Shown: positions 35,100 through 44,512, numbered from the stretch's first letter. The stretch is 48,844 nt of DNA from Flaviaestuariibacter sp. (GCA_028288515.1 JAQBNP010000025.1:1-48844), one strand, 5' to 3'. Notes: generated from the letters alone by a model not told the origin. Numbers and translations are program-made.

Positions 35100-36482
35100 T
35101 TACCTGATCATTTTTTTGAACAATCCCAGCTTCCCTGAGAAAGGTGGGTATTTGATAGACGGGTCGAACCAGGTAGGTGTCTTCATGACTGCCTTGCGAT
35201 GGCTGAACACATCGAACGAGAAGCGGCCGTGATAGGCCCCCATACCGCTGGCGCCCCGTCCGCCAAACGGAAGGTTTGGGTTCGTCAGGTGCCAGGAAGC
35301 ATTGTTGACGCATCCACCGCCAAAGGGGAGCTCGCGAAGCCACCTCTCTTCTTTCCTCCTGTCTTCCGTAAATACGTAAAAGGCCAGGGGGTTTGGATTG
35401 CGCGCAATGATTTCTTTTGCTTCCTCATAGGTGTCGAAAGGGATGATCGGCAGCAGCGGCCCGAAGATCTCTTCACCCATGACGGCCTTGTCCAGCGGCA
35501 CGTCTGCCAGAAGCGTCGGCTCAATATAATGCGATGCCTCGTCCGACCGTCCACCCACCAGTACCGTTCCCTGCTCCATCAGCGCTGTGAGCCGGTGGAA
35601 ATTTTTTCCATTGATGATCCTGCCGTAATTCGCGCTCGCCGACGCATCGTCGGTGAAGAAGGACTGGATCGATTCGCTCAGGTGAACAACCAGCTTGTCC
35701 CGGACCGAGCGGTGGACAAGAATATAGTCTGGCGCCACACACATCTGTCCCGCATTCGAAAACTTCGGCATCGCAATGCGGCGCGCAGCCACTTTCAGGT
35801 TTGCATCGCTCTCGACCACGCAGGGGCTTTTGCCACCGAGCTCGAGCGTGACCGGCGTCAATTTTTGCGCTGCCAGCTCATAGATGATGCGGCCGACATG
35901 CGTGCTACCGGTATAGAACACATGATCGAAACGAAAGGCATCCATCATCGGTGGAATAACATGATTGCCCTCCCCTTCGACGTAGAGCACATGCTCCGGC
36001 GGGAACGCTGCCGCGATAATGGTCTTCATCACCGCCGCTGTCTCCGGCGCAAACTCGCTCGGCTTCAACACCACGCAATTTCCTGCTGCCAGGGCGCCCG
36101 CCAGTGGCGCAAGCAGCAACTGCAAGGGATAGTTCCACGGGCCGATGACCATTGCTACGCCCAACGGCTCCCGGTAGATATAGCTGCGGCTCGGGAAGTT
36201 GAGAAGGTTGGTGCGGACACGCTCCGGCTTCATCCATTTGCGCAGCCCCTTTTTCAGTGCACCGATCTCCGCCAGTAAAAATCCGATCTCCGTCACCCAC
36301 GCCTCTTCCTTGCTTTTTTTCAGGTCGGCATAAAGAGCGCCATACAGCGCCTGCTCCTGCTGCAGCACGGCCGCGCGCAGCCTGTCAAGGGCATCGCGAC
36401 GGAAGGCAAACGGCAATGTGGCGCCACTTTGAAAGAAGCGTCGTTGTGCGGAAAGTGCCCGGATGGTGTCGTCTTTGTCCAT
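35100..36482 (-). CDS. Aldehyde dehydrogenase, class 3-like
   Basis: GPWNYPLQLLLAPLAGALAAGNCVVLKPSE, TLELGGKSP, NAGQMCVAPDY, C-terminal NASWHLTNPNLPFGGRGASGMGAYHG. Confidence 0.95.
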   Translation of the reverse strand: MDKDDTIRALSAQRRFFQSGATLPFAFRRDALDRLRAAVLQQEQALYGALYADLKKSKEEAWVTEIGFLLAEIGALKKGLRKWMKPERVRTNLLNFPSRSYIYREPLGVAMVIGPWNYPLQLLLAPLAGALAAGNCVVLKPSEFAPETAAVMKTIIAAAFPPEHVLYVEGEGNHVIPPMMDAFRFDHVFYTGSTHVGRIIYELAAQKLTPVTLELGGKSPCVVESDANLKVAARRIAMPKFSNAGQMCVAPDYILVHRSVRDKLVVHLSESIQSFFTDDASASANYGRIINGKNFHRLTALMEQGTVLVGGRSDEASHYIEPTLLADVPLDKAVMGEEIFGPLLPIIPFDTYEEAKEIIARNPNPLAFYVFTEDRRKEERWLRELPFGGGCVNNASWHLTNPNLPFGGRGASGMGAYHGRFSFDVFSHRKAVMKTPTWFDPSIKYPPFSGKLGLFKKMIR

Positions 36483-36484
36483 CG

Positions 36485-37864
36485 TCAATTGCGAAGCTCA
36501 TACACGACATAGCCCCAGGCTTCGAGGCTCATGCCCTTGCCGACAGACTCTTTCGAGTTGGCAAACACGTTTGTCCATTGCGCCGCGGAAGGCCCTTTCG
36601 TCCACGTAAATTCCTGTGGCGTTCCGGTGAGATTGAGAATCACGAGAACTTTGTTGTTACCGGACCCGCGCTCGAACGCGTAGATCGCCGCGTCGTTGGA
36701 CGTGGCCAGCTTTGTGAACGGAGCGTTGGCCGCAAGGGCGGCATTATTCCGGCGAAGCAACAGGAGTGTTTTGTAAAAGTTGGCGCGCTCGTACTTGCCC
36801 ATCATGATCGTGTCCTTGTAAAAAAAGCTGACACTGTCGAGGAAGGGCTCTTCCTGCCCGCTGTAGATGAGGGGAACGGAGCGGCTGATGGTTTGTGTCA
36901 GTACGGCGAACGGGGCATGCGAGGCGCCGGGCATGGTGCCGTAATCGGCTTTGTTCCAGCTGTTCTCGTCGTGGTTGGATGTGAAGTACATGCGGAGGGC
37001 GTTCTTCGGGTAGGTGCTGTCGACTTTTTTGAGAACGCTGTCGATCGCAAATGCCGGGCGCTCCCCTTTGGCAACCTGTTTCATCATAGCGAATGCATCC
37101 CAGGGATAGGAAGCGTCGAAGCCGGTCTCGTGGATCCAGGAATCATTGGTCTCCGCAAGCATGAAGACATTTTTCACCGCGCGCAGCTCATTGATGGCGC
37201 GGGTCCAGAAATCTTTTGGCACCTCGCCTGCAACATCGCAACGGAAGCCGTCGATGTCCGTTTCGGTTACCCAGTATTTCATGCTGGCGATCATGCTGTC
37301 GCGCAGCTGCGGGTTCTTATAATTGAGCTTGCGGACATCGGTCCAGTCGAACGGGGATACCGGCTGGTGCGTCATGCTGTCCTGCACATAAAAGTCGGGG
37401 TGCGACGTCAGCCACGGATGATCACCCCCCGTGTGGTTTGGCACCCAGTCGATGATCACTTTCATTCCCTTGCTGTGGGCCTGTTGAACAAGTTCTTTCC
37501 AGTCGGCCAGCGTGCCGTATTCAGGATTGACCGCGGTGTAGTTGGAAACAGCATAGTAAGATCCCAGCTTGCCTTTCCTGTCTTTAACGGAAATCGGGTT
37601 GATGGGCATGAACCAGAGTGTCTGCACGCCCATATCCCGCAGGCGGTCGAGCTGGGTTGCGAATGCTTTGAACGTTCCTTCAGGTGTGTATTGTCGCGTA
37701 TTTACCTCGTAGATATTCCCCTGCAGGATCCAGGCCGGGTGCCCGTCCACCAGGGCGGCAGAGCTCGTATCCGAACCCGATGTTGTGCTTTGAACGGCCG
37801 TACCGTTGCACGACGCAATGATGAGGAACGCCACGAAGGAAAGGAAGGAGAACGCTTGTCGCAT
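36485..37864 (-). CDS. GH13 alpha-amylase family lipoprotein
   Basis: Lipobox IIASC; GMKVIIDWVPNHTG, DGFRCDVAGEVP, FMLAETND, FTSNHDENSW. Confidence 0.93.
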   Translation of the reverse strand: MRQAFSFLSFVAFLIIASCNGTAVQSTTSGSDTSSAALVDGHPAWILQGNIYEVNTRQYTPEGTFKAFATQLDRLRDMGVQTLWFMPINPISVKDRKGKLGSYYAVSNYTAVNPEYGTLADWKELVQQAHSKGMKVIIDWVPNHTGGDHPWLTSHPDFYVQDSMTHQPVSPFDWTDVRKLNYKNPQLRDSMIASMKYWVTETDIDGFRCDVAGEVPKDFWTRAINELRAVKNVFMLAETNDSWIHETGFDASYPWDAFAMMKQVAKGERPAFAIDSVLKKVDSTYPKNALRMYFTSNHDENSWNKADYGTMPGASHAPFAVLTQTISRSVPLIYSGQEEPFLDSVSFFYKDTIMMGKYERANFYKTLLLLRRNNAALAANAPFTKLATSNDAAIYAFERGSGNNKVLVILNLTGTPQEFTWTKGPSAAQWTNVFANSKESVGKGMSLEAWGYVVYELRN

Positions 37865-37898
37865 GGTGTTGTCTTTGCGATAAAAGTACACAAGTCTC

Positions 37899-38387
37899 CT
37901 ATTCTTTTTTGATGAAGCTCAGCTTGCCGCGCTTCTCGATGATCACCGCCTCGATGCTTTCGAGTGAATCCACCTGGCACTCAACGCGCAGGTCCTCATA
38001 GATATCGGCTTCCGTCAGCTCGGCGCTGCGCAGGTTTGCACTTTCAAATTTCCCGTTCTTATAGAGGGTCATCGGCTCCCCTTTCACGAGATGCTCGAAC
38101 CGCGCGCTCTTCATGGACACCATGGCCAGGGCCTTGTTGAGAAACAGGATGACAATGGTGCCGGCGATGCACGAAAAAAAAGGCGTTGCACCCACGACAC
38201 CGCGGCTCAGGATGCCGCCAACCAGGAACGTCAAAATGGTGTCCAGCGTGCTGCCCTTGCCAAACGGTCGCATCCCGGCGAGGCGCAGCATCAGCAGGCA
38301 AACGATGAACATCACGGCGGCGCGGGCGGAAAGCTCGAGCGGCGAGATGTTCTCCTTGATGCCCCACCAGTCGTTTATGAACTCCAT
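37899..38387 (-). CDS. DUF421 (YetF-like) membrane protein
   Basis: MLRLAGMRPFGKGSTLDTILTFLVGGILSRGVVG... EHLVKGEPMTLYKNGKF... LTEADIYEDLRVE. Confidence 0.88.
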   Translation of the reverse strand: MEFINDWWGIKENISPLELSARAAVMFIVCLLMLRLAGMRPFGKGSTLDTILTFLVGGILSRGVVGATPFFSCIAGTIVILFLNKALAMVSMKSARFEHLVKGEPMTLYKNGKFESANLRSAELTEADIYEDLRVECQVDSLESIEAVIIEKRGKLSFIKKE

Positions 38388-38392
38388 AGCGC

Positions 38393-38674
38393 CTAGTGCC
38401 TGCGACCGGTATCGTTGCCCGGAGTTGTTGATCGTGAATTCAGGTTGGTTGGACTCGATGACCGGACATCACCCTTCAGGTTATGCCCCGCGATGGAATC
38501 GTTGGGGTACTCGCCGGTGTTGGAATTGACGTGGTTCGCCGTGTCGTATGGCAGTGCGGTGCCGCCCGTGTCTGTCGGCAGATTGGTGGTGTCGGTACGG
38601 GCGTCGCCGTCGGTGGCATTTCCACAGCTCGCCAGGGAGAGCACGGCCAGGGCTGAAGCAAGGATCAGTTTCAT
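38393..38674 (-). CDS. Small Thr/Asp/Asn-rich lipoprotein, hypothetical
   Basis: Signal plus lipobox LSLASCGN; low-complexity polar remainder; 5 bp from the DUF421 gene. Confidence 0.65.
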   Translation of the reverse strand: MKLILASALAVLSLASCGNATDGDARTDTTNLPTDTGGTALPYDTANHVNSNTGEYPNDSIAGHNLKGDVRSSSPTNLNSRSTTPGNDTGRRH

Positions 38675-38745
38675 ATTCTTGATTTAGTCTGCCCTCTCTC
38701 TGCAAATCTTTTGCCGGTGCTGGTCGAGAGGCGTATCGTTGCATC

Positions 38746-39432
38746 ATGAAAGCTCTTCTGCTCCTGCACGGCGCACTTGGATCGGCCCGCCAACTGGCTC
38801 CTTTGGCGACCGCCCTTTCTCACCGCTTCGACGTGCACACCCCGCAGCTGCCGGGACATGGAGGTGATCCGCTGGACGAATTTTCGATACCGGCATTCGC
38901 GTCATTCATTGCCGGCTATATCCACAACAAAGGCCTCGAAGGCAGCCCCGTTTTCGGCTACAGCATGGGTGGCTATATCGCGCTTCACATGGCCCGCCAG
39001 GAACCGTCGCTGTTCAGCCGTGTCGCTACGCTGGGTACAAAGCTCGACTGGACCGAAGACGGCGCCGCCAACGAAGCATCCCTTCTCGACCCGGCGTCGC
39101 TGGAGGAAAAGCTGCCTGCGTTTGCTGAAACATTGCGTGAGCGCCATGCGCCGGCCGACTGGAAAGAAGTGACCCGCAACACGGCTGCGCTGATGCTCGA
39201 CCTTGGCCGCAGGCCGCTCGTTACGAATGCGGACCTTGCTACGCTCCCCATCCCTGTTATGCTGATGCTGGGCGACCGCGACCGGATGGTGTCTCTCGAT
39301 GAGACGTTAGCCGCGCGAAAAGCCCTGCGCGCTGGCTCCCTGGCCGTATTACCAGGTACGCCGCACCCGCTGGAAGCAGTTGACCCCGGCCTGGTTTCAG
39401 AGATCCTCATCCGCTTTTTCGAACCATGCTAG
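38746..39432 (+). CDS. Alpha/beta fold hydrolase
   Basis: LLLHGALGSARQL, PQLPGHGG, GYSMGGYIAL, MLGDRDRMV, GTPHPLE. Confidence 0.88.
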   Translation: MKALLLLHGALGSARQLAPLATALSHRFDVHTPQLPGHGGDPLDEFSIPAFASFIAGYIHNKGLEGSPVFGYSMGGYIALHMARQEPSLFSRVATLGTKLDWTEDGAANEASLLDPASLEEKLPAFAETLRERHAPADWKEVTRNTAALMLDLGRRPLVTNADLATLPIPVMLMLGDRDRMVSLDETLAARKALRAGSLAVLPGTPHPLEAVDPGLVSEILIRFFEPC

Positions 39433-41219
39433 TCAGTCTCGCCATCCGGCTCGAGCGGAACGGTTTGAGGCTCGGCGCTTCGCCGCTCTCCCACTTGCTG
39501 GCGCCACATCGCGTAGTACAATCCCTTCTGCCGAAGCAGGTCCTCATGTGTGCCGATCTCCGCCATGCGACCTTTCTCTAAGACGTAGATCACGTCGGCG
39601 TGCATGATCGTGGAGAGCCGGTGCGCGATCAGGATGGTGATCTGCTCGCGGCGGAGAGAGACCTCGCGGATCGTGTTGGTGATGTCTTCCTCGGTCAACG
39701 AATCCAGCGCGGAGGTGGCTTCGTCAAAAATGAGGAGACGCGGATGGCGAAGCAAGGCACGGGCAATCGAAATGCGTTGCTTCTCCCCACCGGACAGCTT
39801 CATGCCACCTTCACCGAGCATGGTTTCGATGCCCTTCTCCGAACGCTCCAGCAGTGACGTGCAGGCTGCCTTGTCAAGCGCGGAGCGGATCTCCTCGTCG
39901 GTGGCATCTGCTTTCACGAAGAGAAGATTATCGCGGATCGTGCCGGCGAAGAGTTGCGTATCCTGGGTCACGAAGCCGATCTGGCGCCGCAGCTCGTTAT
40001 AGCGGATATCGGTTGATGGCTGGTCGTTAAAATAAATGGAACCGGACACGGGCCGGTAGAGGCCAACGAGAAGCTTGACCAGCGTCGACTTACCCGATCC
40101 TGACGGCCCGACAAACGCGATGGTTGCCCCGGCTTTGACAGAGAAGGAAATGCCGTCGATGGCATTCTGTGTGGCCGTTTTGTGGCGGAACACCACGTCT
40201 TCGAACGCGAGGCTGCGCAGCTCGCCGATGTCGACCGGCTCCTCGGGCCGTGTTTCTACGGGCTTCCGCATCAGCGCGTCAAAGCTGTGGACCGAGGCTT
40301 CCACCTCACGGTAGTTGAGAATGATATTGCCGAGGTCCTGAAGTGGCGTGAAGAGCGAGGTGGAAATGAATTGCATTGTGATGAGCTCGCCCGTGGAAAG
40401 CTCATGCCTGAAGATGAGCCAGAGAAGAATGAAGAGGATCGATTGCTTGAGGACATTGAGCGTTGACCCCTGCAGGAAAGAAAGCGTCCTGACCTTCTTG
40501 ACCTTGAACATTTCCAGCTCGAAGATGCGGTAGGTCTGCTCGCGGAGACGGCGGATCTCCGGGAAGGTGAGGCCGAGGCTTTTGACCAGCTCGATGTTCC
40601 GCAGCGATTCGGTGATGACGCCGGACATGCGGTTTGTCTCGCGGTTGATGGAGCGCTGCGTCGTCTTGATCTTTTTGCTGAGCAGTCCCGTCAGCGATCC
40701 GAGGACAAGGATACCGACGACGAATACGGGGATGAGCATCCAGTTGCGGGTGATCGAGTACCAGATCAGAAAGGCCATGCCCACTGCCGACGAGAAAAGG
40801 ATGTTGATGAAGGCGTTGGTGAAGCGCTCCGTGTCTGTCCGCACTTTCTGAAGAACGGAAAGGGTTTCGCCGCTCCGGCTTTCCTCGAATTCCTGGAAGG
40901 AGAGTCGCAGGGTTTGCTTCAGGCCGTCATTGAAGATCTGCATGCCGAATTTCTGAACGGCGAGGCGTGTGAAATATTCCTGGAACGCTTTGGCGAAGCG
41001 GGCGGCCAGGGCCACCGCAATGGCGATGGCGAGCCAGTAGAGAACGCCGCGAACAAGCTGCTCTTCCGTGCGGCTGCCGGGTTTGGAGGCGTAATCGTCG
41101 ATGATGCGGCCGAAGATCAGCGGGTCGATGAGGGCCAGGACCTGGCTCAGCGCCGCCAGGAAAAGGGAGAGGACGACGAGCCATTTTTGGGGCTTGAAAT
41201 AATTCCAGAGCGTGGACAT
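39429..41219 (-). CDS. ABC transporter, fused permease and ATP-binding domains (exporter type)
   Basis: Walker A GPSGSGKSTL, signature LSGGEKQRISIARALL, Walker B LLIFDEATSALD, N-terminal TM domain. Confidence 0.96.
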   Translation of the reverse strand: MSTLWNYFKPQKWLVVLSLFLAALSQVLALIDPLIFGRIIDDYASKPGSRTEEQLVRGVLYWLAIAIAVALAARFAKAFQEYFTRLAVQKFGMQIFNDGLKQTLRLSFQEFEESRSGETLSVLQKVRTDTERFTNAFINILFSSAVGMAFLIWYSITRNWMLIPVFVVGILVLGSLTGLLSKKIKTTQRSINRETNRMSGVITESLRNIELVKSLGLTFPEIRRLREQTYRIFELEMFKVKKVRTLSFLQGSTLNVLKQSILFILLWLIFRHELSTGELITMQFISTSLFTPLQDLGNIILNYREVEASVHSFDALMRKPVETRPEEPVDIGELRSLAFEDVVFRHKTATQNAIDGISFSVKAGATIAFVGPSGSGKSTLVKLLVGLYRPVSGSIYFNDQPSTDIRYNELRRQIGFVTQDTQLFAGTIRDNLLFVKADATDEEIRSALDKAACTSLLERSEKGIETMLGEGGMKLSGGEKQRISIARALLRHPRLLIFDEATSALDSLTEEDITNTIREVSLRREQITILIAHRLSTIMHADVIYVLEKGRMAEIGTHEDLLRQKGLYYAMWRQQVGERRSAEPQTVPLEPDGETD

Positions 41220-41253
41220 CGGAAGAGTGGTGGCAAAAAACAGGCCCGGCCAA

Positions 41254-41261
41254 CAAAGGTA
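41254..41261 (-). promoter_or_regulatory. -7-like element TACCTTTG upstream of the ABC transporter
   Basis: Minus strand TAnnTTTG match in the upstream gap; -33 not clear. Confidence 0.45.
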
Positions 41262-41336
41262 AGATCGAACAGGGAAGCGTGAATGAAGGTGGTTGGCAAT
41301 GTTGCCTTACTCAGTCGAAGCGGCTTCCCTCCCTTC

Positions 41337-41371
41337 GATATTCATTGGTTATTCGATAGTCGATGGTCTAC
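41337..41371. repeat. Heptad array at the 3' end of the GNAT gene
   Basis: Plus strand GATATTC|ATTGGTT|ATTCGAT|AGTCGAT|GGTCTAC. Confidence 0.6.
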
Positions 41372-41883
41372 ATTTCCTTTTTCATGAGCCAGTCGCGCTG
41401 CAGGTCTGTGCCCAGCAGGAAGTCCTGCTCGTCGAATTTCTCAAAGCCCCAGCGGTGGTAGAAGTCGATCGCACGCTGGTTTCGTTCCCACACGCCGAGC
41501 CAGACGGCTTCTTTTTTCCTGTCTTTTGCGAGGGTGAGACTGGCCTGCATCAGCAGCTTGCCGACGCCGGAGCCGATGTATTCCTTGACGGCATAAAGGC
41601 GGGCGATCTCGAGGGTGTTGCGGCCGGCGAGGACCGATGGGGCGGGGCCTTCCCGGAGCTTTACATAGCCTGCTGTCTTCTTGCGGTCGCAGGCGATGAG
41701 GAAGGTAAGCTCGGGCCGGCCCGGCTCGAGCATGAGGCGGCCGCGCGTGAACTGCTCGTTGAGGAACAGGTCCATATCCTCCGGCGTATTGTCGGCGGCA
41801 AACGTATCGTAAAAGGTTTGCCGGCTGATATCGGCCAGCAGGAGGGCGTCGGCGACAGTGCCCTCGCGGATCGTGAGATTCAT
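41368..41883 (-). CDS. GNAT family N-acetyltransferase
   Basis: TIREGTVADALLLADISRQTF; LEIARLYAVKEYIGSGVGKLLMQ; LGVWERNQRAIDFYHRWGFEK. Confidence 0.92.
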   Translation of the reverse strand: MNLTIREGTVADALLLADISRQTFYDTFAADNTPEDMDLFLNEQFTRGRLMLEPGRPELTFLIACDRKKTAGYVKLREGPAPSVLAGRNTLEIARLYAVKEYIGSGVGKLLMQASLTLAKDRKKEAVWLGVWERNQRAIDFYHRWGFEKFDEQDFLLGTDLQRDWLMKKEM

Positions 41884-41912
41884 GGCGGAAAATTACGGCC
41901 GGGATCGAATTT

Positions 41913-41998
41913 GAACCACGAGGGCAAGAAGAGCGCAAAAAGGTTTCAGATTTTACGAAAAGATAAACGGCCTTTCACGCAAAGAAGCAAAGCAAACG
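41913..41998. repeat. Degenerate purine-rich GAACCACGAGG... word region
   Basis: GAACCACGAGGGCAAGAAGAGCGCAAAAAGG... CACGCAAAGAAGCAAAGCAAACGCAAAGG; the GAACCACGAGG 11-mer recurs at 48764-48774. Confidence 0.55.
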
Positions 41999-42101
41999 CA
42001 AAGGATTTTCCGTTGTGTTCCGTCGCGCCTTCGTGGCCTAAGCTCTCAAAAAGCGTCCGTTTCACGTCCCTACGGCATGACAGCAGCACTCCAAACGACC
42101 C

Positions 42102-42157
42102 ATTCACTATTCACTATTGACTATTGACTTCTCACCACTCACCACCAACGTCTCACG
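42102..42157. repeat. Heptad array at the 3' end of the AlkA-like gene
   Basis: ATTCACT|ATTCACT|ATTGACT|ATTGACT|TCTCACC|ACTCACC|ACCAACG|TCTCACG, eight phased 7-bp units. Confidence 0.85.
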
Positions 42158-42752
42158 CGCCGTCCTTCCATTGCCACAAGTGAAGACAGGCATAGGTTCG
42201 GTACGGCGACCACTTGGCAGAGATCTCAACCATCCGCTGCTTGAACGCTTTTTTATCTGTATCATCGAGATTGTACACCTTCTTCATCGCCACCTGGATG
42301 CCATAGTCGTCCACCGCAAAAACGTCGGGGCGGCCAAGCGTGAACATCAGCAGCATTTCAACCGTCCACCTTCCCACTCCCTTGATCTGCGTCAGCAGCT
42401 CGATCACTTCTTTGTCGCCCATCTTTCGAACCTTCTTATCATCAAGTCCATGCTCCAGCGCGAAGTGCGCCACATTCAGCACGTACAGGGCTTTTGCGTT
42501 CGACAGCCCGATCCCCCGCAGCTTGTCGAATGGCGTGTCCACGATCTGCTGCGGCGTGGGCTCCGCACCATCATAGAGCTCAAGGAAGCGCGTGAAGATC
42601 ACTTTCGCCACCTTGGTGGATAATTGCTGGCTCATGATCGATGCGCAGAGGCGCAGCGGAATATTCTTGCGCGCCTTCAGAGAGATGGGTTCCTGCGCGG
42701 AGACGACCCGACCCAGCTTTCGATCCTTGGACAAGTGCCCGATATAATCCAT
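42153..42752 (-). CDS. HhH-GPD DNA-3-methyladenine glycosylase II-like (AlkA-like)
   Basis: QQLSTKVAKVIFTRFLELY, LRGIGLSNAKALYVLNVA, LTQIKGVGRWTVEMLLMFTLGRPDVFAVDDYGIQVAM. Confidence 0.92.
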   Translation of the reverse strand: MDYIGHLSKDRKLGRVVSAQEPISLKARKNIPLRLCASIMSQQLSTKVAKVIFTRFLELYDGAEPTPQQIVDTPFDKLRGIGLSNAKALYVLNVAHFALEHGLDDKKVRKMGDKEVIELLTQIKGVGRWTVEMLLMFTLGRPDVFAVDDYGIQVAMKKVYNLDDTDKKAFKQRMVEISAKWSPYRTYACLHLWQWKDGA

Positions 42753-42836
42753 GTGATTGTTGTTGCGCTGAATGTACGAAGAGTTGAGCACTGGCGCCGG
42801 CCGCATGCGGGAAGCATACCAGCAGCCCGCACAAAA

Positions 42837-42862
42837 AAGCGGCTGCCAGTCGGCAGCCGCTT
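42837..42862 (-). terminator. Intrinsic terminator of cysS
   Basis: AAGCGGCTGCC-AGTC-GGCAGCCGCTT; minus strand continues into a T tract. Confidence 0.88.
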
Positions 42863-42881
42863 CTGATTTAATTCGAGTTCG

Positions 42882-44387
42882 TCAGGCAAGCGTCCAGCTC
42901 ATGGCACCGTCCTTCTCGTCCTTCAGCAGGATGCCCTGCGCAGCAAGCTGGTTGCGGATCGCGTCCGATGTGACCCAGTCCTTGTTCGCGCGCGCCTGCT
43001 GTCGAAGTCCGATCAATACCTGCATCACACCTTTGAGCTTTTCACCCTCGCCGCTTCCGTCCGGAAGCAGGCCGAGAATGTCCTCGACATACAGTTTCAG
43101 CGTCGAGCGCATGCTTTCGAAGGTCTCTTCCGACATCAATGCAGCGTCGGGGCTTTTATCCTTGATGCCGTTGATGACCGGTACCAGCTCGAACATATTT
43201 GCCAGCACTTTCGCCGTATTGAAATCGTCGTTCATGAAATCAGGCAGTTCCGAAAGAAGGCGTGCCACACTTGCATCGGCGGTCTCCACGCCTCCCGCAG
43301 GGACACGGGCAGCTTCTGGCATGCGCGGCGTTTCCTGTAGCCAGGCATAGGCATCCATCAGTCGCTTCAGCCCTTTCTCCGCCGCCAGCAACGCTTCATT
43401 GCTGAAGTCAAGCGTGCTCCTGTATTGCGTCTGCAGGATGAAAAAGCGCACCGTCATGGGCGAGTATGCCTTTTCGAGAAGGGGGTGATCTCCGCTGAAC
43501 AGCTCGGTGAGCTTCACGACGTTGTTGTAGCTCTTGCCCATCTTGCGCCCGTTGATCGTGATCATATTGTTATGCATCCAGTACCGAACGGGCGCAGTTC
43601 CGTTGCAGATGGTGCTTTGCGCGATCTCGCTCTCGTGGTGCGGGAACTGGAGGTCCATGCCGCCTCCGTGAATGTCAAAGCGGGCGCCCAGGTATTTCGT
43701 TGCCATGGCGGAGCACTCGATATGCCACCCCGGGAAACCCTCGCCCCACGGGCTTTTCCAGCGCATGATGTGCTCGGGGGGCGCGGCCTTCCAGAGCGCA
43801 AAGTCTTCGCGGTTGCGCTTCTCTTCCTGCCCTTCCAGCTCGCGCGTGGTGTTGAGAAGGTCTTCCAGGATGCGGCCGCTCAGCTTGCCATAGTCATGCG
43901 TTGCGGCATATTTCTTAACGTCGAAATAGACGCTGCCATTTATTTCATATGCATATCCAGCAGCAATGATGGCTTCGATCATGCCGATCTGCTCCACGAT
44001 ATGCCCGGTAGCTGTGGGCTCGATGGACGGCGGGATCGTGTTGAACCGGTCCATCGCCCAATGAAAGAGATTGGTGTATTTCTGCACGAGCTCCATCGGC
44101 TCGAGCATTTCGAGAACGGCCTTCTTCGAGATCTTGTCTTCCGCCTCCCGGCCTTCTTCCTCGAAGTGGCCGGCGTCCGTGATATTGCGCACGTAGCGAA
44201 CCTTGTAGCCGAGGTAGGTCAGGTACCGGTAAACGACGTCGAATGTGATATAGGGGCGGGCGTGCCCGAGATGGCTTTCGCCACTAACGGTAGGTCCGCA
44301 CACGTAAAGGCCGACATGGCCGGGCACAATGGATTCAAAGACTTCTTTCTCCCGTACGGCGGAGTTGTAAATTTTTAATGAGCTCAT
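42882..44387 (-). CDS. cysS: Cysteine-tRNA ligase
   Basis: YVCGPTVSGESHLGHARPYITFDVVYRYL, WHIECSAMATKYLG, FPHHESEIAQS, KMGKSYNN (KMSKS-like). Confidence 0.97.
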   Translation of the reverse strand: MSSLKIYNSAVREKEVFESIVPGHVGLYVCGPTVSGESHLGHARPYITFDVVYRYLTYLGYKVRYVRNITDAGHFEEEGREAEDKISKKAVLEMLEPMELVQKYTNLFHWAMDRFNTIPPSIEPTATGHIVEQIGMIEAIIAAGYAYEINGSVYFDVKKYAATHDYGKLSGRILEDLLNTTRELEGQEEKRNREDFALWKAAPPEHIMRWKSPWGEGFPGWHIECSAMATKYLGARFDIHGGGMDLQFPHHESEIAQSTICNGTAPVRYWMHNNMITINGRKMGKSYNNVVKLTELFSGDHPLLEKAYSPMTVRFFILQTQYRSTLDFSNEALLAAEKGLKRLMDAYAWLQETPRMPEAARVPAGGVETADASVARLLSELPDFMNDDFNTAKVLANMFELVPVINGIKDKSPDAALMSEETFESMRSTLKLYVEDILGLLPDGSGEGEKLKGVMQVLIGLRQQARANKDWVTSDAIRNQLAAQGILLKDEKDGAMSWTLA

Positions 44388-44512
44388 GAGCGTGTTGAAT
44401 GAAAATGATCGGATGGGATGGAAGCGCAAAGGTCCGCGCAGGGGCGGATCAGCAACAACAGCAGCAACAGGTATGGAAGCGCGTGGCGATCATGCAGGAC
44501 AAATATAAGGGC

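Noticed and set aside
35199-36278. 359-aa plus-strand ORF antisense to the aldehyde dehydrogenase
   Set aside because: Shadow ORF with no recognisable domain opposite a well-supported gene.
36257-37912. 551-aa plus-strand ORF antisense to the GH13 and ALDH genes
   Set aside because: Shadow ORF: both opposite-strand genes are clear enzymes with intact motifs, and the antisense product is His/Arg/Val-rich without recognisable domains.
34508-39432. Polysaccharide utilisation locus around the GH13 gene
   Set aside because: No SusC/SusD pair, no further glycoside hydrolases and no sugar-sensing regulator nearby.
42102-42157. CRISPR-like array
   Set aside because: Units are 7 bp and contiguous with no unique spacers, and no cas genes are present.
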